From Spirochaetota bacterium (GTDB taxonomy: Bacteria; Spirochaetota; Spirochaetia; Treponematales; Rectinemataceae): a stretch of 32,621 nucleotides of DNA. The number at the start of each line of letters is the position of its first letter. The first letter of the stretch is position 1. The translations under genes were made by a program, and so were the position numbers. Under the pieces are notes generated by a model. The model saw only the letters and a list, made by a program, of their open reading frames with translations, did no database searches and was not told the origin of the DNA. Below are positions 1 through 6,641 of this stretch, piece after piece. Location of the stretch: NCBI GenBank assembly GCA_008080685.1, contig VKGY01000003.1:16037-48657 (forward strand), read 5' to 3'.

Positions 1-2
1 CA

Positions 3-641
3 TCGTTCGAGGATCAGAAAGTGCTCATCGTCGAACGCTTCGACAGGAGGCTGGCCATCGGCGGCTCGTGGTGGATCCGCCTTCCCCAGGAAGACTTCTG
101 CCAGGCGACAGGCACTTCTCCCGGCGCGAAGTATGAGTCCGACGGGGGACCTGGAATCGACGATATTATGAAGATTCTCCTGGGGTCGCGCGATTCGTTC
201 GCCGACCGGAAGACCTTCCTCAAGGCGCAAGTCCTTTTCTGGATGCTCGCCGCCCCTGATGGACATGCCAAGAATTTCAGCCTCTTTATCGAACCAAAAG
301 GCCGATACTCCCTAACCCCCCTTTACGATGTGATCTCGGCCCATCCAGTCTTGGGGCACGGTAAGGGGCGTATCGCGCCCGAGAGACTGCGCATGGCTAT
401 GGCTGTTGTGGGCAAAAACCGCCACTACGAATGGTCGAGAATCGAAGCCCGGCATTGGATTTCCACAGCCGCCTCCTGCGGCGCCCAATCAGAGGTGCGG
501 AAGGTATTCTCCGAGCTTATTGAGGGAATTCCGAAGGCGATTGAGGCCGTGTCGGCCATGCTTCCCAAAGGATTCCCCGCGTCGATCGCCGATTCAATTT
601 TCCGAGGCGTTGAGGCGACCGCGGCCCGCTTGAAATCATGA
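3..641 (+). CDS. hipA: HipA-family serine/threonine kinase, C-terminal part (5' end outside window)
   Basis: The frame is open to the left edge, so this is the 3' part of a larger gene; the first full codon is at base 3. The product matches the HipA C-terminal kinase domain. It shows VERFDR, then IRLPQEDFCQATG, then KYESDGGPGI, the catalytic-loop motif APDGHAKNFS (Asp and Asn of the DxxxxN kinase loop) and the metal-binding LTPLYDVIS. HipA kinases of type II toxin-antitoxin modules phosphorylate targets such as glutamyl-tRNA synthetase and are neutralised by a HipB-like repressor, which would lie to the left and cannot be seen. The visible catalytic residues are intact. The stop codon overlaps the next ATG by 4 bp (ATGA), which suggests translational coupling to the metallopeptidase gene. 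Function is inferred from family membership. Confidence 0.9.
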   Translation, partial: SFEDQKVLIVERFDRRLAIGGSWWIRLPQEDFCQATGTSPGAKYESDGGPGIDDIMKILLGSRDSFADRKTFLKAQVLFWMLAAPDGHAKNFSLFIEPKGRYSLTPLYDVISAHPVLGHGKGRIAPERLRMAMAVVGKNRHYEWSRIEARHWISTAASCGAQSEVRKVFSELIEGIPKAIEAVSAMLPKGFPASIADSIFRGVEATAARLKS

Positions 642-1369
642 AGAGTGTTAAATCGTCTTTCATCGAAGTCGCGGGACTCCATATCGAAGTGGTCAAAAAA
701 GCCATATTGCATCTCCATATCGCGGTGTACCCCCCCGACGGAAGGGTGCGCGTCGCCGTCCCGCTTTGGGTGAAAGATGAGGCGATACGTCTCGCGGTGC
801 TGGATCGTCTCGCGTGGATACGACGTCATCAGGAAAAGTTGGCCGTCCAGCCTCGCCAATCAGAGCGCGAGATGGTGAATGGAGAAACGCATTGGTTCCA
901 GGGAAGAAAGTATAGGTTGGAGATCCGGGAATCGTCGGGACGCGAAGCCCTTAATCTCAAGGGGTTGGCGACGATGGAGCTGGCCGTACGTCCAGGATCC
1001 GATGCCGGGCATAAGCGTGAGATCCTTGACCGCTGGTATCGGAAGCAACTGAAATTAGAGCTCGCCCCACTGGTCGCAAAATGGGAACCTATCCTCGGGG
1101 TGAAGACAACTTCCTGGGGCGTTCGGAAAATGAGAACCAGATGGGGAAGCTGCAATCCTACGGCCGGGCGGTTATGGTTCAACCTGGAACTTGCCAAGAA
1201 ACCGCCTGAGTGCCTTGAGTATGTCGTTGTCCACGAACTGGTCCACTTGCTTGAACGACATCATAACGCTCATTTCAAGGACCTCATGAACCAGTTCCTG
1301 CCGCAATGGCCGCGAATCCGCGACGAACTCAATGCTGCTCCACTAGGGCATGAAACGTGGGAATTCTAG
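638..1369 (+). CDS. YgjP/WLM-like zinc metallopeptidase (M48-related, former DUF45)
   Basis: This 243-aa protein has the size of the family. The C-terminal half carries WGVRKMRTRWGSC, the typical YgjP signature, and the zinc motif HELVHLLERHH with probable ligands His199, His203 and His209 and catalytic Glu200. The N-terminal 100 residues form the usual beta-rich region. There is no signal peptide, so it should be cytoplasmic. Members are often found in restriction-modification and toxin-antitoxin neighbourhoods, but their substrate is not established. The ATG overlaps the hipA stop codon (ATGA), so the two genes are probably one operon. A role in controlling the HipA module, for example by proteolysis, is only a guess from position. 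Confidence 0.88.
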   Translation: MKSVKSSFIEVAGLHIEVVKKAILHLHIAVYPPDGRVRVAVPLWVKDEAIRLAVLDRLAWIRRHQEKLAVQPRQSEREMVNGETHWFQGRKYRLEIRESSGREALNLKGLATMELAVRPGSDAGHKREILDRWYRKQLKLELAPLVAKWEPILGVKTTSWGVRKMRTRWGSCNPTAGRLWFNLELAKKPPECLEYVVVHELVHLLERHHNAHFKDLMNQFLPQWPRIRDELNAAPLGHETWEF

Positions 1370-1430
1370 ATAAAATTAATGACATGATAACAAGAGCGCC
1401 AGAAACATTATCGAAAATCAACAAAATCCC

Positions 1431-1472
1431 TTTACCATGATTCCAAAATACCATACACTTTGGCATCATGGT
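1431..1472 (+). promoter_or_regulatory. Leaderless-type promoter embedded in a palindrome, AAA_14 ATPase gene 1
   Basis: The arms ACCATGATTCCAAA (1434-1447) and TTTGGCATCATGGT (1459-1472) are complementary at 13 of 14 positions and separated by 11 bases. The right arm contains the ATG of the ATPase gene (1468-1470). A candidate -35 TTTACC (1431-1436) and -10 TACACT (1454-1459) are 17 bp apart, which would place the transcription start on or next to the ATG. No Shine-Dalgarno sequence is present. The arrangement suggests leaderless transcription under a dimeric repressor. The palindrome is seen directly; promoter function is inferred. Confidence 0.5.
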
Positions 1473-2619
1473 ACAAAGAGAACTAGAAGCCGTTCCTCGT
1501 TCGTTCTTTCTCTTCGGTCCCCGTCAGACAGGGAAAAGCACCTGGTTGAACCGCCTTGCGCTAGAAAACACGTGGTTCATAAATTTGTTGGACAGTGAGA
1601 CCTATTTCCGATATCTGCGGGATCCCGGGCAGTTTGGACGGGAGGCGCAGGCCCGGATGCGGCAAGGCGTCGAGTGGGTGATTTTAGACGAGGTGCAGAG
1701 GATTCCCGACCTCCTGAACGAGGTTCAGAACCTACTGGATTCAACTCCCTTGCGATTTATCCTGAGCGGTTCGAGCGCGAGAAAACTGAGGCGTGGTGGT
1801 GCCAATCTCCTGGGCGGCAGGGCTCTTCTCCGGTATTTGCATCCATTTACGGTCAAGGAACTCGGCCTGGACTTCGACCTTGAGAGGGCATTGCGGTTCG
1901 GCACCCTGCCACCCCTTCAGGGGCTTGATATCTCAGAGGCCAGGGACATTCTGCGAAGCTATGTGGAAATCTACCTTCGCGAGGAAATCCAGGCCGAGGG
2001 GCTGGTTCGGAACCTAGGCGGCTTCACCCGATTCCTGGACCTCGCCGCAGCCTACGCGGGAAGCATTCTCAATTATAGTTCCCTCGGCAAGGAGGCGGGA
2101 TTGCCGGTCAAGACTGTGCAGTCGTACTTTGAGGTGCTCGAGGACACGCTCATAGGATTCCGGCTGGATGCGTGGACCCGCAGCCCGCTGAAGCGGCTGG
2201 TGGCGCATCCGAAATTCTACATTTTCGACAATGGTGTCACGAACGCCCTTGCGCGCCGACTCGCGGAGCCTCTCGATCCGGTATCGAGGGGAGGCTTGTT
2301 CGAGCAATTCCTCATTCAGGAGACCCGCCGCCGGTTTGATTACGCCCGTGCCGATGCGCGGTTGTTCTACTGGAGGACCAACAATGGAGCGGAAGTCGAC
2401 CTCGTAATCGAGGTGAATGGTCGGATCGTCTTTGCCGTGGAATTCAAGAGCCGGCCATGGGTCAGCGGCGCCGATCTTTCCGGGCTGCGCTCGTTCCGGG
2501 AGGACTGGCCGGAGGTACCCTGCCTGCTCGTCTGCACCGCACCGGAATCCTTCAACCTTGACTTTGCGGAGGTCCTTCCGTGGCGGGAATACCTGGAGCG
2601 GATTGAAAAACATGGGTAA
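1468..2619 (+). CDS. AAA_14-type ATPase with C-terminal DUF4143 domain (copy 1)
   Basis: The 383-aa protein has Walker A GPRQTGKST at residues 17-25, Walker B WVILDEVQRIPDL near residue 70, a sensor-like LSGSSARKLRRG and the GGRALLRYLHPF segment. These are typical of this STAND/ORC-like ATPase family. The C-terminal DUF4143 part contains YWRTNNGAEVDLVIE followed by VEFKS, a pattern like a PD-(D/E)XK nuclease core. The biochemical role of the family is unknown; members are highly multiplied in some anaerobes. A paralogue at 14419-15564 lies on the other side of the minus-strand defence operon. The start ATG has no ribosome-binding site and lies in a palindrome. The gene is convergent with the helicase gene at 2757-4850. 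Confidence 0.9.
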   Translation: MVQRELEAVPRSFFLFGPRQTGKSTWLNRLALENTWFINLLDSETYFRYLRDPGQFGREAQARMRQGVEWVILDEVQRIPDLLNEVQNLLDSTPLRFILSGSSARKLRRGGANLLGGRALLRYLHPFTVKELGLDFDLERALRFGTLPPLQGLDISEARDILRSYVEIYLREEIQAEGLVRNLGGFTRFLDLAAAYAGSILNYSSLGKEAGLPVKTVQSYFEVLEDTLIGFRLDAWTRSPLKRLVAHPKFYIFDNGVTNALARRLAEPLDPVSRGGLFEQFLIQETRRRFDYARADARLFYWRTNNGAEVDLVIEVNGRIVFAVEFKSRPWVSGADLSGLRSFREDWPEVPCLLVCTAPESFNLDFAEVLPWREYLERIEKHG

Positions 2620-2682
2620 GCTAGGTTCGGGGGCTCTCTCGCCGCGAAAAATTGTGCGAGGGAACTTCAGTCTGAGACAATT

Positions 2683-2719
2683 CGACAGGATCCCAGGAAA
2701 GCAAGAATCGACAGGATCC
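2683..2719 (+). repeat. Two direct copies of CGACAGGATCC in the 2620-2756 intergenic gap
   Basis: Between the convergent ATPase and helicase genes the string CGACAGGATCC occurs at 2683-2693 and again at 2709-2719. It belongs to a family of CAGGAT-type repeats found in at least five other intergenic places in this window. No gene and no convincing terminator was seen in the rest of this gap. Confidence 0.6.
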
Positions 2720-2756
2720 TTATGGAAAAGGCATCGTAAGAATTAGTACCTATCGT

Positions 2757-4850
2757 TTATGATGAAATCAATAAATCATCCAGGAACTCAGATTTTGGTT
2801 CTACACTTGATATAAGCAGAAAATCTCGAGCACGCGTGCACGCCACATAGAGAAGGTGACGTTCGGTGTCATAAACTTCATGTAAGTCGGATTCATCACT
2901 CACTTGTTCAATCCGTTCCTGCAAGGGAATAACTTCATCATCGCAAGCCATGACTACTACCGCGCGGAACTCGAGGCCCTTGGCTAGGTTCATGGTACCG
3001 ATCGATGTGTATCCACCCATTGTTGCGACGTGTTCATCAAGGATTTTATAGGGCAATTCTGATTTATCTGCAGCTGATCGCGCGCGGTCCACTTGAGCCG
3101 TTGATCTGACGAAAATGCCCATTTCATGAGGACGAAGGCCTTCGGCTTGTCGTTGCGAGAGCCATTCGCCGACGGCCTCGGTTTCTTCACTTTCACTTTT
3201 GAGCGTGATGATTGTCGGAGGGGGTCCATTGAAAACAGAGACTGTATCGTGTCTATCCTCCCGATTGCCGTCGATATCGGTGAGTACAGGATCGAGAAGG
3301 CGGTCAGCTTGGGAACGGATTTGATGGGAAGTACGATAATTGACACGTAAAGTCTTGGAGCGGCCACGAATGTCGACGCCGAGTGATTTCCAGGAAAAAG
3401 GTTGTTGGAATATTCGCTGTCCTTGATCTCCGGCGAAAAAGAGGGTGTTTGGTCTGCCTTTGCCCAAGGCTGCGAGAAATTTTATGTGGGCAATACCAAT
3501 ATCCTGCGCTTCATCAACCACGATATAGTCAAACGGCGCATTTTTTAAGAGAGGGATCGTTTCCGCAAGGCGCGTGAATAGTACAGCCCAGGTTATCTGA
3601 CCTCGGGTTCTCAACCCCTCGCGCACCCTCTCGAAAACTGACCATGCAATAGTTCGCTGGGCTTCCGATATTCGCGTCTTTCTCCCCAAACGGGCGACTT
3701 GTCTGTAGGAATCCCAATCGCGAACTTGCCATGCGTCAACAATCTGCTCCCATTCATCGAGTAGAAAATGCAAACTGAATTTTTGCCCTACCAGCGCCTC
3801 GGAAGCCTCCTTCAGCAAGGTTTTCAATGTTTCCTTATTTACAATCGAGAACTTTCCACAATTCGAGTGAAAAAGACGAGATCCGATGGCGTCAAGAGAA
3901 TAAACATCAATTCTTTCTGCCAGCGATGGTGTGGTGCCGATCAATCGGCGCAGTTTTGTTTTTAACGAGTTGGCCAGCGGATCGGAGAATGTTGTTAAAA
4001 GCACGCGGGATTCGGGATATTTTCTTGCCAAGTAGACAGCCCGATGCAACGCAACGATTGTTTTACCGGTTCCTGCAGAGCCTGATACCCTCGCAGGACC
4101 GGCATAATCGCGTTCAACTATCTGACGCTGTTCGGGATGAAGGAATACAGTCCATTTCTCCCAAGGGTATTCGAGCGCGCGCTGCAATTCTTCCATGTTG
4201 GACATAACGCGGAAACGGCGCTGCGCATCGGGGTGTTCGAAGGGATTGGCTGGAACAATTATAGGTTCCTGAGCGCGAGGTTTCCCTCCCGTGGCCAGTT
4301 CGAGCAGAGCCTCGGAGGCTTCCGCAGGCAGGTGATCCGTTAAAGCCAGTAGAGTCTCTTCCGTTGCCTGTTTGACATCGGCAAGCCATTCTATTGGAAT
4401 TCCGTAGCTTAAGAGGGTTTCCTCGGGTATCTGTGCGAAAAGGGGAGGTCTTACGGTCGGTAAACGGTATTCTTGTTCAGCCTCATGTTTGGAGTGCAAT
4501 GGGACAGGAACATCCTTCGCTATCTCGCGGATCTCGACCAATTGGGCTGCGCCTGTCTTCGGGTGCTTCTCAAGCTTGCGGCGTTCAGCCCAGCTATACG
4601 CCTTGTCATGATGATCGACATAGCAAAGCAAAAGGCTTGATTCACTTTTATGAACAATAATCCGAATGTCAGAGTTCACTCTCACCGACCAAAAATTCTT
4701 GTCTTTTGAATTATCAATTTTGTGAAAGCTCATCCCAGGATAAGCCGGATTGAGTTGCAGGTCAAAAGCAGTAGTCTTGACAGCTTTTTGTTCATCGCCG
4801 GAAAGTCTGGCGAGACTGTCGGTAAAAGTATCGGCGATGAGGAAAGTCAT
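2757..4850 (-). CDS. UvrD/Rep-type superfamily 1 helicase with RelE/ParE-like N-terminal domain
   Basis: This 697-aa protein has two parts. Residues 1-90 resemble a RelE/ParE-type toxin fold: FHKIDNSKDKNFWSVRVN, then RIIVHK, then LLLCYVDHHDKAYSWAERR. From about residue 235 it is a superfamily 1 helicase. It shows the Q-motif-like LHPEQRQIV, Walker A GSAGTGKT (257-264), motif II VVDEAQD (to 450), motif III LFFAGDQGQRIF, motif IV NYRTSHQIR, motif V MNLAKGLEFRAVVV and motif VI LLYVACTRARDF. All core motifs look intact, so an active ATP-driven DNA translocase is expected. The two helicase halves are short compared with UvrD. It is the last gene of the minus-strand operon, 12 bp after the second DUF488 gene, with a weak ribosome-binding site. 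Whether the RelE-like part cleaves RNA or only binds nucleic acid or ribosomes is unknown. Confidence 0.9.
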   Translation of the reverse strand: MTFLIADTFTDSLARLSGDEQKAVKTTAFDLQLNPAYPGMSFHKIDNSKDKNFWSVRVNSDIRIIVHKSESSLLLCYVDHHDKAYSWAERRKLEKHPKTGAAQLVEIREIAKDVPVPLHSKHEAEQEYRLPTVRPPLFAQIPEETLLSYGIPIEWLADVKQATEETLLALTDHLPAEASEALLELATGGKPRAQEPIIVPANPFEHPDAQRRFRVMSNMEELQRALEYPWEKWTVFLHPEQRQIVERDYAGPARVSGSAGTGKTIVALHRAVYLARKYPESRVLLTTFSDPLANSLKTKLRRLIGTTPSLAERIDVYSLDAIGSRLFHSNCGKFSIVNKETLKTLLKEASEALVGQKFSLHFLLDEWEQIVDAWQVRDWDSYRQVARLGRKTRISEAQRTIAWSVFERVREGLRTRGQITWAVLFTRLAETIPLLKNAPFDYIVVDEAQDIGIAHIKFLAALGKGRPNTLFFAGDQGQRIFQQPFSWKSLGVDIRGRSKTLRVNYRTSHQIRSQADRLLDPVLTDIDGNREDRHDTVSVFNGPPPTIITLKSESEETEAVGEWLSQRQAEGLRPHEMGIFVRSTAQVDRARSAADKSELPYKILDEHVATMGGYTSIGTMNLAKGLEFRAVVVMACDDEVIPLQERIEQVSDESDLHEVYDTERHLLYVACTRARDFLLISSVEPKSEFLDDLLISS

Positions 4851-4862
4851 GATTGCCGACCG

Positions 4863-5294
4863 TTATAAATGAATGATTTCAACATTGCCCCATTTACTTC
4901 TAAGGTATTCTGCCACAAGCCGCCTATGGCAATGGGTTGGCTTATCCTCGCTGCACAGGAGGCAGCCGCTATCCAAAATTTCTTTGCTCAGGTGCTCTAT
5001 CTGGCGCGCTTTCATGAGATTTATAAATTTATTTTCGTATTCCGACCACGAACCTCCATTTTTCTTATATCCATCAAGTATATCCTGCGTCGGGGCTAGC
5101 TGTGGCATGTGCAAATATTCAATTCCGCAAATTGTTTTTCCAAAATATTTTAAGTCATCACGCTTGGCGAATCCTGCAAGTTGTGAAACATTGTTGAGTC
5201 GAATATCAATAATGGCCTTTGTTCCTGACTTCTTCAATCTCTCGAAGAAATTCTCAGCGCTTGTCTTTGTAAACCCAATAGTGTACAGCTTCAT
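4863..5294 (-). CDS. DUF488 family protein, short form (copy 2)
   Basis: This 143-aa protein begins KLYTIGFTKTSAENFFERL and has the DUF488 pattern TIGF at the N-terminus, a central IIDIRLNN (Asp-Ile-Arg) and the C-terminal cysteine motif CSEDKPTHCHR. The family is biochemically uncharacterised. The conserved Asp-Arg and Cys-His-Arg residues suggest an enzyme, but I do not assign a reaction. Its start overlaps the stop codon of the preceding DUF488 gene by 4 bp, so the two paralogues are translationally coupled and may work as a pair. It lacks the longer C-terminal extension of copy 1. Confidence 0.85.
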   Translation of the reverse strand: MKLYTIGFTKTSAENFFERLKKSGTKAIIDIRLNNVSQLAGFAKRDDLKYFGKTICGIEYLHMPQLAPTQDILDGYKKNGGSWSEYENKFINLMKARQIEHLSKEILDSGCLLCSEDKPTHCHRRLVAEYLRSKWGNVEIIHL

Positions 5295-5932
5295 TCTGTT
5301 GCTCCCGTGATAGGCAATCCATCATTTATGGGCCACGTGCCTCCATATAGTTCTTCTGCGACAAAGGCTATACGTTCTGATTGTCGAGAATACGCCTCCT
5401 CGATAATCTCCTCGTTTGTACGAAACATATCGTCAAGCTTCAAGTCAAATGTATCGAGAAGACGTTTTGTAGTTTCTTCATACGCCTCAATCGTACCATC
5501 TGCTAATATATGAGAAATCCTAGAACCCCTTTTTACTAGTTCATGAGCGACAAGAATATTTCTATGGCATTCAAGTGGATCCTTTTCCGAGCACATTAGA
5601 GCAACTTTATACTTCAATGCTCCCTCTTCTGCTCTTACAAGCCCTGACTTAAATAGTTTAGTCTTGGCGAGAAGGCCGAATTGAACCTTTCCATTCATAT
5701 AGCATGAAGGATCTTGGCTCCTTGCCCCTAATTCATTCCCAAGGTAGACATAAAGAATTCCTTGTTGCTTTAAACTCTCTTGCAACTGGCTTTTATTGAA
5801 TTGGGGATACAATTTGCTATACGGTGCTGATCGTACATCTGCAACCACTTGTATTTTATTGAGTTTTAATAGATCGACGAATTTTTCTATCGAGTGATTG
5901 GAATGTCCAATAGTAAAAATTTCTCTCTTCAT
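5291..5932 (-). CDS. DUF488 family protein, long form (copy 1)
   Basis: I start the protein at the ATG at 5932 (KREIFTIGHSNHSIEKF), which has an AAGGA four bases upstream; a GTG at 5944 is the alternative. The DUF488 features are TIGHSNHS, VADVRSAPYSK and the cysteine motif CSEKDPLECHR. A C-terminal extension of about 60 residues follows (ADGTIEAYEETTKRLLD onward), rich in charged helices and absent from copy 2. The first 77 bp overlap the 3' end of the upstream OB-fold gene, an unusually long overlap. The family has no established reaction. Recurrence of two different DUF488 genes in one defence operon suggests a heteromeric or two-step activity; this is inference. Confidence 0.85.
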   Translation of the reverse strand: MKREIFTIGHSNHSIEKFVDLLKLNKIQVVADVRSAPYSKLYPQFNKSQLQESLKQQGILYVYLGNELGARSQDPSCYMNGKVQFGLLAKTKLFKSGLVRAEEGALKYKVALMCSEKDPLECHRNILVAHELVKRGSRISHILADGTIEAYEETTKRLLDTFDLKLDDMFRTNEEIIEEAYSRQSERIAFVAEELYGGTWPINDGLPITGATE

Positions 5933-6632
5933 TGTATCCTTCACGTCGATCGGGCGTAATTATCGATGCAGCAAGGCGGAAGGCGTACCCGTTCCAAACT
6001 TCCGCGATACTGATGCACAATAAAGCGTCAGGTATAGAATAATACTGTTCTGACTTTGCAAGGTACATTTCTTCAATTTCCGGATCAGTCACTGATAGTT
6101 CATATTCCAAGTCGTGATATTGGAATTTTGCGCGAACACGTTTTCTGGATGGCCTTCCCTCAAATCCAGGTTCTGACAAAACATGAAGTTTCAACTGGTT
6201 CGGAATGATTAGCTTGAGAGAGCTTTGCATTAAATGCGCTTGAGATTCTGGTATTTTGTCATTGTGGCCATGGAGAGTGTTTTCGCCGCGAGTCCAGAAA
6301 TTTTGATCATATTGATCGACGAGGGATTGGATTTGTTTCCAATTAACTCTTCCTCTTCTCACCCAATAATATTCTTCATCAATTCGATAGTTTTCCGTCT
6401 GATGGTAGTGGGGCTCAGGGTGCTTGAGTGGTATGTCAATAATGTCAAATATTTGTGCCCTCCTGCCGTTTTCATACCTTCTCTCTTCTTCGGATATTTC
6501 TTTGGAACTTCGACTGCTCACGGGTCTTATCCATTGTCCTAGTTTTGAGCCGCTGTACTCTTTCCCTGCGATGCAACGACCAGATGGAGGCTTTCTAGAA
6601 TTAGCCAGACAAACAATGGTCTTTATATGCAT
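5856..6632 (-). CDS. Dual-OB-domain-like putative nucleic-acid-binding protein
   Basis: The 258-aa protein starts HIKTIVCLANSRKPPSGRC, followed by IAGKE and WIRPVS, a beginning I recognise from proteins annotated as dual OB domain-containing. The rest is beta-strand rich, with two similar halves in size (about 1-120 and 130-230), and the second ends with WNGYAFRLAASII. No catalytic motif was seen. OB folds normally bind single-stranded nucleic acid or nucleotides, so a substrate-recognition role for the operon is possible. The ATG at 6632 has a GAGGGGG sequence upstream and lies 9 bp after the mod stop. The last 26 codons overlap the DUF488 copy 1 reading frame. Family naming is from memory of the N-terminal signature, so moderately sure. 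Confidence 0.7.
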   Translation of the reverse strand: MHIKTIVCLANSRKPPSGRCIAGKEYSGSKLGQWIRPVSSRSSKEISEEERRYENGRRAQIFDIIDIPLKHPEPHYHQTENYRIDEEYYWVRRGRVNWKQIQSLVDQYDQNFWTRGENTLHGHNDKIPESQAHLMQSSLKLIIPNQLKLHVLSEPGFEGRPSRKRVRAKFQYHDLEYELSVTDPEIEEMYLAKSEQYYSIPDALLCISIAEVWNGYAFRLAASIITPDRREGYNEERNFYYWTFQSLDRKIRRSIKTQ

Positions 6633-6641
6633 GAATCCCCC

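Noticed and set aside
5856-5932. Frameshift between the OB gene and DUF488 copy 1
   Set aside because: Both proteins are complete, with DUF488 beginning at its own ribosome-binding site; a long overlap explains the arrangement better.
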